DNA of 64,000 nt from Nageia nagi. Lineage: Eukaryota > Pinophyta. The stretch is taken from NCBI GenBank assembly GCA_050084985.1, contig JBITNC010000001.1, positions 35,712,001-35,776,000 of the forward strand, read 5' to 3'. Below the pieces are notes generated by a model that saw only the letters and a program-made list of their open reading frames with translations, ran no database searches and was not told where the DNA came from. Shown in pieces: positions 1 through 12,500 of this stretch (positions within the stretch are counted from its first letter, which is position 1; the number at the start of each line of letters is the position of its first letter). The position numbers were made by a program, and so were the translations under genes.

Positions 1-907
1 TTAAATTTTTTAAGCTATGAGAATGATGCATTTGATGACTCCCTATTTTTCTTATTTCTTTATGCAAAGTATGGAATGGACTTGTGCAAAATAAGAAATG
101 ATGTAAATATATCCTTTAGGGGTTGGTAAACAAAACCCATTGGACTCTTAGGTTCCAAGTTATGAATGAATGGTGTATTTATTTATGCACTTTACTTCTT
201 ATTTCATACTTTTTCTTTATTTAGTTATGCAAAAATGCAAACATTGAAATGAGCAACCCCTTAAAATGAACACATCCACACGTACATTTTGCAACATGAC
301 TTATTTGGGGAGCCATGAGGTAAGGACAAGTAGATTGGAGCCTTTAAGTTCAACAATCCAAATGGTGAAAAGTATGTACTTCTCAATATCCCTAAGTCCT
401 TTGTTGGTTTGGATATAACTATAATAGGTGGATAGACATGTGTGTAGTGATACCACATGTTCACACATCCATTCAGGGATTATCCTGATAACCTAGGAGG
501 ATAACTTAAAATCTAATCAAGATTAATAATTTGGTCAATCTAATATATGTAATAACCTTGGAAAATAGTAGGTACTTCTCCTTTTGAGAGTATAATACTG
601 ACTAAGGTGAACTAGTTGAGAATTGATAGTACTTGGGCTCCACATGTGTGGGCATGTAGGTGAAGGCCTAATTTTAGACAAAAAGACAAGCTTCAACAAT
701 GTCACTCTACATCTTCTATTATTGAGATGAGAAATGTATTTGGGTACATGGGTTATTATTTGAGTTGTAAAAAATTTGCACTAGTGAAACAAATCATGCA
801 TGTCTTTTATGTTAAACTTAACATGTATTTTTACTTTGTTAAAATTTAACATATAATGTTGTTAATTGAACCATATGCTTATTATTTTTCACATTCTTAT
901 GTAGCAA
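1..907. other. Non-coding sequence upstream of copia gag
   Basis: No coding frame with family resemblance is visible. The stretch precedes the first codon of a copia gag, so it could be leader or 5' LTR of that element. However, it does not resemble the likely 3' LTR at 5586 and I see no tRNA-type priming site next to the gag start. The 5' LTR is therefore either missing or outside the window. Confidence 0.4.
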
Positions 908-1870
908 ATGGAAGACACCTTTTTACCTAAACACATTCTCAATGGTTCCAACTTTGGGATTTGGGAACCATGGATGAGAGCTGAATTGCAGGTAAGGAAG
1001 CTTTGGCAAATAGTGAATGAAAACCTTGCACCTCTTACAGATAAGAAGTCACTAGAGGCTTACAACATGAAGAATGAATTAGCAACCCCCATGATCTTTA
1101 GTGTAATTTTAGATGATGTTCTCCTGATGATTTTCTCCTCAACCTCAATAAAGGAAGCTTGAGATAAGCTTAAGCAAATCTACCTTGGTTCAAAGTTTTC
1201 AAGAAGGTTTACCATTCTTCAAAAGTTGCTTCAATCTCATCAAAGAGAAGATGAAAATGTGGCTATCTACTTGAACATAATCATTGACCTAAGGACCCAA
1301 ATTATTACTTGTAGGTGCAATTGGATCAAAAATGAGTTCATGGTCTTCATCATTCTCTAAAACTTTTCTTTAAAGTTGGGTAACTTTGTGATAATTATGG
1401 AAATAAGGCTTGATGATGAAGAAGTCTTCTACTTTGAAAACCTTTCTAAGCTCCTTTTGAAGCATGAGAAAACCCTTAATAAAAAGATGTTGATTTCTTC
1501 TCCTAAGTATAATAATATTGCTCTTGATGAAACCAAAACTCCTTTCAAGAAGATGTTCAACCATCAAAAGAAATCTTATCCTTTTTCCACTAAAAAGTTT
1601 GAGAAAAAAGGTAATGGCAACAATAACAACAAGAACAATGGCAATAATGGCAACAATAATAACAACAACAATAGTAGTAGAAATAACAACAATAATAACC
1701 ACTTCAAATAAAGAGATGGAAAATGTAAAAAAAATAATCTATATCCTAAAGAAAATTTTAATGGTAATTGTAACTATTATGGCATCCAAGGTTGAAGAAG
1801 TTGATTGCTTCAAAAAGAATAGAAAGGAAAAGAATAAAGGTAATAGAAATGTAAATAACTTCAAAGGAGA
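908..1870 (+). pseudogene. gag: copia gag (nucleocapsid) pseudogene
   Basis: The first codon at 908 opens a typical copia gag N-terminus, with a NG-NFxxWEPWM-type motif in the first 25 residues. A TGA at 1160 replaces what in the family is a Trp codon, and coding resemblance continues beyond it. At about 1610-1705 the frame encodes a long asparagine run from an (AAC/AAT)n tract. A degenerate zinc knuckle follows at about 1765-1810 (CNYYGIQG then CFKKN): the second Cys has become Tyr and a frameshift lies inside the finger. Gag packages the element's RNA in cytoplasmic virus-like particles; this copy cannot. Confidence 0.8.
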
Positions 1871-1879
1871 GAAGAATAT

Positions 1880-2900
1880 TCAAGCTAGTTTTGCTGCAAC
1901 ACTCTACTCCATGTCTCACTCTTTTTCATCTGATTGGATTGTTGACTTTGGTTGCACTAATCAGCTATGCTTTGAAAAGAAAAAGTTTAAGAACTTTAAT
2001 AAATATAAAAAGATGTGGTTGTGATAGATGATAATTCTACCCTTGAAGTCCAAGGAATTAGAAGTGTGTTGATTCATAGGAAGGTTCTTGAAAATATGCT
2101 CTATGTTCCTAAGCTTAGAATGAACCTTCTCTCTATGATCCAAGTTGCTCCAAAAGGGTTCTCTTTTGAGTTTGAATCTCAATCATGGTGCATTAAGAAA
2201 GGACTTGCCACGTTGGTTAAAGGATCAATGAAAGAGGATCTTTACATTGTAGATCAAGTTCCATCAAAGACGTGTTTTGCTACAAGTGTGTGTTCTAGAG
2301 GCAATCTTTGGCACCAACATTTAGGGCACCTTAACCACAAGAGTATTTAAGTCATGAAAGACCAAAAAATTATGAAAGGTTTGCATTCAATTTCTCCTTG
2401 AATTGATCTATGCAAGAAGTTCATGCTTGGCAAGATGCATAGAAAAAAGTTTGAAAAAGATAAGGTAACAAGAGCATCTCAACCTCTTCAACCTGTGCAT
2501 TCAGATTTGATTGGTCCATTTCAGACTAAGTGGCTTGGAGGAGCATCTTACATCTTGACCTTCATTTATAACTTTAGTAGAGTGACATTTTGGTATCTAC
2601 TTGAGCATAAGGATCAAACCTTTGAGAGTTTTAAAATTTTTATGATATTTGTTGAGAATCAAACTAATCTTAAAATCAAGATGTTGAGATTAGATAATGG
2701 GAAAGAATATAACAATAATAAGTTCAATGACTATTGTGCTAAGTATGAAATCAAGAGTTAATTTATGATTCACACTCCTCAATAGAATGATGTTTTTGGA
2801 AGGAAAAATAGATAGTTATAGAGATGGCTAGATGCATGGTGGGTAATCTTCCTAGTTTCTTATGAGGTGATGCTGTGAGCACTACTATTTACACTTTGAA
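1880..2900 (+). pseudogene. copia protease and integrase pseudogene
   Basis: The aspartic protease site reads DFGC at about 1943 instead of the usual D-S/T-G-A/C. The GAG-pre-integrase motif WHQHLGHLNH is at about 2310. The second Cys of the HHCC finger is changed (LCKKF at about 2410). The integrase core keeps the first Asp (HSDLIGPF, about 2504) and the second Asp (RLDNGKEY, about 2693). The catalytic Glu of the NGVxER motif has become Gly (NDVFGRKN, about 2790). Several stops and one shift between the 1.5-2.0 and 2.0-2.35 kb frames mark it as dead. Confidence 0.85.
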
Positions 2901-3229
2901 TAGGTGTATCATAAAAGCTATTTAAGGTAAAAATTCTTTTAAAGCATGATAAAAAAAAAACCTAACATTTTTCATCTCAAGGTATTTGGTTATGAAGCAT
3001 TCTCCTACATTGTTTCTAAGAAAAGGAAAAAGTTAGATAAAAGAGCTGAAAAATGCATCTTTATGAGTTATGATAGTTAGCATAGAGGCTGTAGGATCTA
3101 CTCTTCATCTTACAAAGCTATGTTTGTTTCATAGGATGTAAAGTTTAATAAATTTTCTAAATAATTTACTTCTAATTAGGATGTTGATGATCTAGATAAC
3201 TCTTCAATTACACCTAGCTGGTTAGATAT

Positions 3230-4868
3230 TGATGTAAATAAGTCACCTTAGGAAAAACATTCTCCAACACAAAGGGTAATAAAGAGCATGACCTTGAACA
3301 AATCCTTATTTTCTAGGATTGACAACAAGAATGACCTCTCAACCTTCAAAGAAGCTTCTAAGCATGAGTGCTAGATGAAAGCCATGAAAGTGGAGTATGA
3401 GGTGCTTATAAAAAATGTAACTTGAGATTTGGTTCCTTATCTCAATGAGAAGAATGTGATTGGCAATAAATAGATCTTCAAGGTTAAGTTTAATTCTATT
3501 GGAGATATTGAGAAATACAAGGCAAAGTTAGTAGCTAAAGGTTTTGCTCAAAAATATGATGTAGATTATGAGAAAACCTTTGCTCTCATGGCAAAGATGT
3601 CTATTATGAGAATTATCCTTTATCATTTTTGTAGCTCAAAGATGGAAAGTTTTTCAACTTGACATTAAGAGTGCATTTATTAGTGGTGACTTAGATGTGG
3701 AAATCTTTATGAATCAACCAGAAGGGTTCATTATGGAAGGTAAAGAGTTCTTTATGTGTACATTAAATAAGTCACTATATGGACTTAAACAAGCACCTAA
3801 AGCTTGGTATAGGAAGATTTCAAGGTATTTTGTAGACATTGGTTTCTCAAATATTTTTTAGACTCTGATTTATATGTGCTCACTCAAGGAAAAGATGTGG
3901 TCTTGATTCTTATTTATGTGAATGATCTTTTGATTACTAGGAATAATGATAAAATCATTCAAAAGTGCATATCCAAACTTAAGGCAATATTTGAAATGAT
4001 TGATCTTGATCTTTTGCACTACTATCTTCAAATGCAAGTGTATCAATACAAACATTATACTTATCTTAGTCAATCTAAATATATATCAAAAATCTTGTAA
4101 AAGTTTGGAATGGAAAAAGGTAGATATGCTACAATCATTGTCTCTCCTAGAATCTCTATTTCTTTGAACTCCAAATCTTAGTTAGTTGATGTTACAACTT
4201 ATAGGAAATTAATTGGTAGTATTTTGTATTTAACTATTTCTAAATCAGATATTACCTTTGCAATGAATTTGATGGCTTGATTCATGCAAAAACTATATGT
4301 TAAGCACTTAAATGCTATTAAACAAATCTTAAGGTATGTTGCAGGGACTAAGGATTTTGCTCTCAAGTATTCTAGGCTACCCACACTTGTTCTCTTTGGA
4401 TTCTTAGATTTTGATTATGGGGAAGATAGAGATGATAGGAAATCAACTTTTACATATGTGTTTAGCATTGGTTTAGGTGGTATCTCTTGGGATTCTAAGA
4501 AGTAGCCTAATATTTCTCTTTCCACCATAGAAGCTAAATACCATGCCATGTTTGTTGTAACCCAAGAATCCATTTGGCTAAAGCATCTTATGAAAGAAAT
4601 TGGGTATGAGTAAGGTGGCTCATCTTTGATTTCTTCAAATAATCAATCAATGATTTCTTTATATAGGAATATCATGTTCCATTAAAGAATAAAATGTATG
4701 TAAATCCATGTCCATTTTATTAGAAAGAAGGTTCTTGATGGCATCATACACCTGAAGTATTATCCATCCACCTTGAACTTCATTGATTTATTCATTAAGA
4801 CATTATTAGAAGCTCATTTTTGTAAGCTTAGAGATGCTGTTGGGTTGGTTAAGTTACCCTCAAAATGA
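3230..4868 (+). pseudogene. copia reverse transcriptase / RNase H pseudogene
   Basis: RT motifs run in order: KYKAKLVAKGFAQ (about 3510), QLDIKSAFISGDL (about 3655, after a frameshift), SLYGLKQAP (about 3775). The catalytic box at 3914 reads YVND where active copia elements have YVDD, so one metal-binding Asp is lost. Another shift lies near 3860. RNase H follows with ILRYVAGTKDFALKYS (about 4330), the DRDDRKST motif (about 4427) and LSTIEAKYHA (about 4519). The reading ends at a TGA at 4866. Position and order match the 3' half of copia pol. Confidence 0.9.
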
Positions 4869-5585
4869 AGTAAAATTTGAATTATTATGTTGAATTCATG
4901 TTTGTGATGACAACTTCACCCCTAAGAGGATTTTGTGTTGTATAATGTTGATTTTGTTGTATACCTTCATGGTAAGTTCACTCTACATGAGGAGCTTTTT
5001 GTATAAATTTTTAAAATAAAAAGATTGGTGAATATAGCATTATTTACTTATTTATGTGTGAGGAACTCTTATTTGTATTTTAGCACTATTTAGTTATCCA
5101 TATGTGAGGAACTCATATGTGCATTTTGTAATGATAATCAACACATATTTTATATACAACAGATGACTATGTGTTTTTGGCTTAACATCTTTATGATGAT
5201 TTATAGTACACCATTGGTAAGTTCATTATGGTATTTGTATTATTCATATATCCTTCTTGATATGAATATGTTGCATCTAACTGATCTTATTCTTTGAGCT
5301 GCTTATGGCCTACAGGTTCCTTTGAGATTGCAAGTTACTTACTTTGGGTATACAGACTCTTGGAGACTTTTCATGACTTCCAGTTGAATGACTACATGTA
5401 CATTGAAAATAGTTGTGGTTAATGATTATATTTGGCAAAGTAGTGAGTGTCAAACTAGATCTTGCTTACTTTATAGGTATATAAAAAGTTCTTATCTCTA
5501 GTTGTATCTATTTGGAGGAGAACTCTCTTACTTTCTTTTCTTCTTCTCTCTTATTCGCTCTACCCAATATTGCATTAAGAGGGAG

Positions 5586-6128
5586 TGTTGAAATGTATAA
5601 TGCATTATTGTAAAGGTTATGTATTAATATTTTATATAAGTTTATTAATACTTAAGGGTATCATTTGATACCTTAAGTATTTAAATGAATATGATAATGT
5701 AACTTGTCCTACACTCCATGTCATGAGCATACCCCTTGGGTGATCTAAAGAGGAATTTTGGCCCATAAATAGAAGGCTCTTTACTTGTGATAATACACCA
5801 ATTTTGTAGAGTAAAGTTATGCTATAGGATATTTATTAGGAGTTGAGATTAGGAGGATTGTAAGAGAGTTGTATTTGTGATTGAAGTAAAGATCTAGTTA
5901 GTGGATGTACTCCTAGTTGGAGGAACCACTTATATCTTGAGTTATCTTTGTGAGATTGCTTTGTGAGTTTGTTAGATGTGATTTGTGAGCTTTCATGTGA
6001 TCTTGGTAGTTTAGGATTGTATTAGTTATATTGAAATCCCTTCAATTATCTCTCTATTAACTTATTAAAATTTGGATCTTATTATCTCTAAATTTAAATC
6101 ATCTTTAATATCATCATCCATCTTCACA
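5586..6128 (+). repeat. Probable 3' LTR of copia-1
   Basis: A purine tract (AAGAGGGAG, 5577-5585) is followed directly by TGTTGAAATG, the usual polypurine tract/LTR junction. An internal palindrome, TACTTAAGGGTATC..GATACCTTAAGTA, lies at 5650-5682. The right end is placed at TTCACA (6128) by analogy only. There is no matching second copy in the window. Confidence 0.5.
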
Positions 6129-6589
6129 AGGCTTGTTTTAAAAGGGATAACCCTTTAGGATATGATTGATACCCATATTTAGCTTTATGATCCTCAATGG
6201 ACTTGGCTTCAAGTCCTCAGGGGGATTAGATAAGTTGTTATTTATAAGTATCAATACTCTTAGCTAGCATTTATATTTAACTCAACAAACTCCCTCCTTT
6301 CTCTTTGGGAGCCCTTTCCTACCCCTACCTTGATATAATAAGAGTAAAATACTCAAATGGATATGAAATAACATCATTTTCCATTACACTAATTACACAT
6401 GGATCTCTCCTAGCATCCGTGTTTTTCCCAAGCTATCTTTCTACCATAATACAATTTTAGAGATTCAAGAGGGATACATAGTACCTTCACACTACTTCAA
6501 GCATTTATAATATGTGGTTTATAAATTATGATTAGAAAAATAGTGGTAAAAACATGCTCAATCCATCCCTTAGCTCTCAAAAAGAAAAT
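6129..6589. other. Unassigned AT-rich sequence
   Basis: No gene or repeat was recognised between the putative copia LTR end and the LINE fragment. Confidence 0.4.
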
Positions 6590-7253
6590 TAATGGCTACG
6601 TAGATATAATAATGAAGAGGATGTCAAGGAAGATTATTTAGGATGAATAAGTACAATATCCCAAGAATGAATGGATTCCCTCTTAATATTTTTCAATTTT
6701 TTAGGGATATTTTCAAGGATGATATTGTTATAATATTTTAGGAGTCATTCATGAGTTTAAATATACTACAAATATTAAATCATATCTTTATCACTCTTGT
6801 TACAAAGGTTGAAAATACCAAAATAATTAAGGCTTTTCAACCCATCTCCCTAATATATTAAATATATAAAATCATATTAAATATGGTGACTAGTAGATTA
6901 AATATAATTATTGTTGAAATCATTTTATAAGAGTAATTATGATTTGGAAAAGTTAAAAATTTATTGGATAGAGTGGTAATAATTTAAGACTTACTACATT
7001 CCTTACAAGTGACTAAAATATAAGATCTCATTTTGAAGTTAGATATAAGAAAATCATATGATAAACTTTATTTTTGCAATAAAGTTAATATAATAGTGGG
7101 TATCCATGTATGTGTACCCTACCTTCTTAGTAGTCACTAATGGTAGTGGAAGGAGTTTTTTGATAGCTTTGGGAGTCCCTATCAAGAAGATACTTTATCA
7201 TCATACTTTTTACCATCATGAATGAATTATTGGGATCATGAGGGATGAAGGAT
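6590..7253 (+). mobile_element. LINE reverse-transcriptase fragment
   Basis: Broken frames give non-LTR RT motifs in the right order. At about 6800-6870 a KxENxKIIKAFQPISL stretch corresponds to the family's PKxxNPxxxxDFRPISL, followed by YKIILNMVTSRL (family YKIISKVLANRL). Then come a degenerate LDRVVIIQDLLHSLQ stretch (about 6960) and LKLDIRKSYDKL (about 7035), the LDI.KAYD motif holding the first catalytic Asp. A remnant of the G-PxxQGDxLSP block follows at about 7165-7210. The piece is cut by the N gap, so the 3' part and poly(A) are not visible. It is a 5'- and 3'-truncated, stop-rich relic. Confidence 0.7.
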
Positions 7254-7353
7254 NNNNNNNNNNNNNNNNNNNNNNNNNNNNNNNNNNNNNNNNNNNNNNN
7301 NNNNNNNNNNNNNNNNNNNNNNNNNNNNNNNNNNNNNNNNNNNNNNNNNNNNN
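7254..7353. other. Assembly gap of 100 N
   Basis: Exactly 100 consecutive N, the conventional placeholder for a gap of unknown size. Sequence on the two sides belongs to different elements (LINE on the left, - strand gypsy gag on the right), so continuity cannot be assumed. Confidence 0.99.
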
Positions 7354-7800
7354 TTTCTTAATTCTTAAAATGATCTAACTAACCTTTTAGGTAGAGAATA
7401 GAACCATTCATGAGCCTCTCCTTCCAAACTATGAGGAAAGAACTTTACCTGTAATCTCAAACCCACATTGATTTTGAGTTCACACTCATCTTTAAACCCT
7501 TACAAATATCTCTTGGGATCTCCCTCCCCACTAAACTTATAGAACTTGGGATCTTTATAATCTAATGGTGGCATGCATAAATGGATGTCATCACATAAAG
7601 GGTTACCAAACTCAATCAAATCATCTAGTTGAGCTAATCCTATTACTAGTTAATTAATCTATCTTTACATACCTTCAATAGTAGTCTAAATGTGATTATT
7701 ATTACTTCTATCATCATGGTCAACTCTTTAATTAGATGCTTTTGGTCCATCATGCTAAATATCTCCCAAGAGCTCATCAAGATCTCTTCTTGAAAGTCTT
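7354..7800 (-). pseudogene. gag: Ty3/gypsy gag fragment
   Basis: On the minus strand the Retrotrans_gag pattern is clear: PPLDYKDPKFYKFSGEGDP (about 7530-7590), then GFKDECELK and SLEGEAHEWFYSLP (about 7400-7440), which is the alpha-helical capsid core of plant gypsy gag. It is cut on the downstream side by the assembly gap and interrupted by stops. Upstream (7640-7800) the frame degenerates. I cannot tell which pol it belonged to, because the neighbouring integrase is on the opposite strand. Confidence 0.75.
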
Positions 7801-8710
7801 CATAGGAATACTCTTAACTAATCTATGTCTAAAACAACTCACCAAATCACTTATTAGTCCTAATTAAAACCCTCAGGTTTTAGCAAAACTACTTATGATT
7901 CATGTCAAGTTCACTAAAATGTTTACAAATAAAATGTATTTGAGAATGCAAATAAATGAATACCTACAATCCTAAAGAAATATTTATAAATTCTATGCTA
8001 ACAGATAGCAATTTATGACAAGATAAGTTGATATAGAAGATAACAAATAATTGGAATTAAAATAACATTACCAAACAAGATTGAGTTTGTATACTTACCT
8101 CATGGAATGTACCTAATATTGATAAATGGAAGATAGTGGTGAAACCTCAAAACCTATGAAGTTTGCACCCAAAATTGTGGGGTAAGATGATCCAAAAAGA
8201 GGGCCATGGGTGGTCTATTGCATGCTTGGAAGGAGGATTGGTGGTCTATTTTCATCTATAGAGGGGCACTAATGATCTTCATTAGACTATAGTCCATTAT
8301 AAATTTACTATGTACCTCCATATAGACTCTTTATGATCATAGTTTGATACTTAGATAAACCAATAATTATCAAGATGCTTGCATAAGGAAGTACACAAAC
8401 CCAACCTTGAATGGTGATGTCAAAAGACACCTAAAACACTGCCATCATCAAGACCAAATAAGGGATCATGTATCTTCTTAATGTGGACTTACTATTAGAT
8501 CCCTATTTATATAGATAATAATATGACCTACTCCTTAGATCGATGTGTACCTACATAAACAAGAATATAGTAAGTCAATGATATATATTGATCATACTCA
8601 AAATAACATTAATATTCTTGAACTAGGTGTGTATATGTGTGGGCAGATATTTCCTAATGTATTAAATTAAATGCATAAATTAATTTTATATGATAACATA
8701 AAATTTTAGA
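7801..8710. other. Non-coding stretch, possibly LTR/leader of the gypsy gag
   Basis: No coding frame was recognised. By position it should hold the leader and 5' LTR of the minus-strand gypsy, but I found no priming site and no second LTR copy. Confidence 0.3.
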
Positions 8711-8714
8711 ATTC

Positions 8715-9340
8715 TATTTGAAGTATGGAATTTAATAGAAGACTTCATCAAATTATTACCCATTAGGTAATGGTATGGTAGAGTCTACAAATAAGAATTT
8801 ACTTCAAATTTTGAAATGAAATGTTAATGAAAACTAAAAAGATTAGGATAAAAACTAGATCTTGCTCTTTGGTATAATTGAGTCTCATACAATTTTTTAA
8901 TAAAAAATTCTCCTTATATTTTGGTTTATGGTAAAAGAGAAATACTACCAATGCATATCAAGCTCTTGACATTGAAATTGCTTTGACAATATGAAATACA
9001 AAAAATCAACCCACTTGAATCAAGGATTCTTGAATCACTATACTTAGAAGTTTTAGAAAATACTTATAAGGAATTACAGAAGAGAAACAATATGGTCAAA
9101 TGCTGGTTTGAAAAAAAGTGTTCATTTTCCATTTCATTCAAAAAAGGAGATTTGGTTTTAAAATGGTATGAGTATAGAGAAAAGTTTGATAGATACAAAA
9201 GGTTTAATTCACTATGATTAGGATCTTATATCATAGTGTGGGAAATTCAATCAAATTTATATGAGATAGAATGAATGGATGGTCAAAATCTTCCAATCAC
9301 CATAAATGACCAACATTTGAAAACTTATAGTGCAACATAT
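8715..9340 (+). pseudogene. Ty3/gypsy (Tat/Athila-like) integrase C-terminus
   Basis: Plus-strand frames give SSNYYPLGNGMVESTNKNLL (about 8745-8800). This holds the third catalytic residue of the DDE triad (Glu, in the family's GNGxAExTNK block). A YILVYGKRVILPMHIKLLT stretch at about 8910 matches the family's FELVYGxExVLPxH. The C-terminal GDLVLKW..REKFDRYKRFNSLWLGSYII (about 9150-9230) and a tail with QNLPITINDQHLKTY follow. Stops and at least one shift are present. The front half of pol is missing; it was cut by the gag/LTR sequences on the left. Confidence 0.8.
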
Positions 9341-9598
9341 ACAACATACATTTTCATGTAACACTTGTATATTATGTAAATTTTATTTCTTATTTTGTGT
9401 GACCTAGTTGGGTTAGTTGGTATATTTACACATTTTCCTAGGAGTCCATTATGATAATATCTAAAGTGATTGTGATTAATTAGGTTTGCATGATGTATCA
9501 TTAATGCTTTTTTACTAGTCATTTTATTTTTCCCAAAAAATGTTTGCTCCATTCATTACATCCCAAATTAAAGTTACAAAGCTAATTCTAATCTAGAG

Positions 9599-12500
9599 AT
9601 GTCCCAATACAAGAATTTTAAAGAATTTTCCTACCAATATGGGTAAGCAATAGCTCCTCTAAAGCATTTGTATAAATTCTAATGTCAATTATTTAGATAC
9701 AAACATTTTAAGAGGATATATAAATATCAAGAGCAAGCTTGTAGAATCCCTTTACTTGAAAATATACTTATATGGAATTTAATATACAATACCCCTACCA
9801 TCCTTCCCTATATATCTAGAAGATATCATCCCTGCCCAAAGCTGATAGAGGTGTTAGACAAGATGGTATATGTTGAAGATTGTATCATAAGGAAATATGA
9901 ATAAACCTTATTGGATATGTTAAAGGATGTCCTAGTTGCCACTTTCAGACCCAAAATGATGGAATCACTAGCCAAAGCAAAGATTAAAGAAAGTGAGATG
10001 GAGCAGTATTTATTACAATAGTTAAATTCATACTCTAACATCCCTCTAAATAATAAACTAAAGCAGTATGGGATTTCAATATTCAAACTAGATATGTGCC
10101 AATTATTGATATTAATTGGTATTCTATGTGAAGAAAAGGAAAATATTATTCTTTAGGAAAAGCATAAATCTTAGGCATTTTGCATCATTCAAAATTTCCA
10201 AAAATACAAATTTGATTAGTTCAACTTTATAGAAAGGAAATTATCCAATCGGCTAATGAATAGGGTAAGGTTGCATGTATTCCATTATTGTTCATATATT
10301 TGTTGGTTATTAGTACATCAGCATCCTAAAGTCTTCCTAACCCTCAAATTGAACAAAAGGTATAGAAATGGAGGATAATTACTAGTAGATGAGTGGATAA
10401 GCATGTTATATGTAGAAAATTCTTACTATGATTTTGCAAGATACTTTTTGGTTTTGTTCATAGCTTTCATAAAAGATGAACCCTTTCCCTTTATTTCAAA
10501 AATTATATGATATTAATTAAATCTTGCTTCCAAAGTATATTTCTAATTCATGAAGAACCACACTATCATCCAACTATATGGATTTTATGGAAAAGCAATA
10601 GTGTTGCCCTTATTTACTTCCAAATAGATTTTTGACATGGAAGTAATTTGATAAATGTATTATATAGAAATGGAATGGGGAGTCAGTGCTAAGAAAAAAG
10701 CATTATACAATTCAAATTCATAACTAGTCAATAGATGAATTGTTGGTTGAACATCACCAAGATTATGAATGTTATGTAGATGTATAAGATCATAATCTAA
10801 TGGTTATATGATTTAGAATATAAATTCTAGAACCTATTATGAGCAAAGAATGTGAAGGCTCTTGATTTTCATAAGATATCAGAGGGTGCATTTGAAACCT
10901 TCCAAAATAGTAAAGAAAATGGTGCATTACACTTTAGAGAGATCTTTGGTAACAAACATACAAAATTGAATTAGACTACTCTTTAGTAGAAAATCCAAAT
11001 TTGTTTAAAGTCTTGCAAAGAAGTCTAGAGACATCCAATTGGATGGAGAATAAGAAAAGATATTTTTTGTAGTATTGAGTAGAGAGTAAGACAAAATACT
11101 TACGTTGGGAATGTGAAAAAAGATAAAAAATTAAGTCAAGATTATGATAAGCAATATGTAGTGTGGTAAGAGAAATTAGCTCATCTAATTTTAGGACCAA
11201 AGGATGTAGTCAGACCAAGTAACCTTATTTTTTACCATAAAAGAATATTCATATGGGAATTAAGTTCAAATCTAGAATCAAATGGATATGAGAGAATTCT
11301 AATCAAACTACAATATAAGTTGATGGCTTCAATAATCAATGCAGACCTACTTGATAGGAACAAATCCATCCAATATGATGAGTATACTACAAAGTTACAA
11401 GCAAAAGAAGAGAATATTGTTAAATAAATCAAAGAATAACATAGGTTAAGCCTTGTTGTGGCCTAGAGACTATAGGAAGAAGAAGAAAAATTTCTATAAT
11501 GACCTACCAATAGCATCATATAGAGGAAGATCTTGAGGATGAAGAAGTCAAGAAAGTTGAAAAAGAAAATATGTACTCTCAAAGAAAAGAAACCTAGTGA
11601 GGAGCCCTAGAATACTTTTAGTTCTTTAGACTCTTTGATGAGCTATCATAGTCTAAAGGATTTGAAAGAGAATTACTATGAGGAAGAAGAATTATAGACC
11701 TTTTATCAAGTTTAAAATTCCAAAAGTCTAAATCACTCTTGTAACTGGTAGGATTTCTCCACTACAAACTTCTCTACTAGTACTAATTAAAAATTCTCCA
11801 CATGGTAGAGGGAATACAAAGATTTTATTTTCAAATTCATATACTTTAGTTAGAAGAAAATATAAAATAAAAGATGTAACCTTGCATTCTAATGGTATGG
11901 GGAAAATTATAGAGAAGATACCTAATTCTTTTCCCATTATGATCATTTTAGGAATGCCTAATTACTCAACTGAAGCTAGAACATATTTTAAAAGAGTCTA
12001 GAAAGAAAGCAAAGAATGGTATGATACTAAATTGCAGAAGCTTTCCAAAATTCCCAAGTAGATATAATTCAATATTGCCTAAAATATGAAGAATAAATTA
12101 TTTCAAATAAAGGCATGTGAAGATAACACTTACAAAATATATCCATCCTAATTGGTAAATATTTCTATTTCCTTATAGATTGATAAAATTAGTAGGAGAT
12201 ACAAAAATAACTATGCTATAACGGGTCTAGATTAGTTGGAAACTAATTTATAGAAAGCAAGAGGGAGTGTAATAAGATATAAAAGAAAAGGAAATCCTTA
12301 GAAGAATGAAAAGTTCATTGCTTAGCTATAATAATGATTTTGTAGAGGATAGTTGATGACTTGGCATAGAAGTTGGAGACTTCTAATATGAGAAAATTCA
12401 TAATAGAGAAAGAAAAAGAACTCAAGGAAAAGGAAAAAGAATTAAAGATTATCAATGAAAGATGTCAATCTTTGGAGAGTGAGCTAGAATAACTCAAAAA

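Larger units (their letters stand above)
908..6128 (+). mobile_element. Decayed Ty1/copia retrotransposon (copia-1)
   Basis: The domain order gag, protease, GAG-pre-integrase, integrase, reverse transcriptase, RNase H on one strand is diagnostic of Ty1/copia. The reading frame is broken by many stops and several frameshifts, so the element is inactive. A purine tract at 5577-5585 followed by TGTTGAAATG suggests the 3' LTR starts at 5586. The LTR end near 6128 (TTCACA) is a guess, because no 5' LTR or target-site duplication was found to confirm it. About 0.7 kb of non-coding sequence (4869-5576) separates RNase H from the polypurine tract; I recognise nothing in it. Confidence 0.85.

Noticed and set aside
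261-464. 67-codon minus-strand frame
   Set aside because: No recognisable domain, no neighbours in phase; likely chance.
1370-1702. 110-codon minus-strand frame rich in Val and Ile
   Set aside because: Antisense of the (AAC/AAT)n asparagine tract of copia gag.
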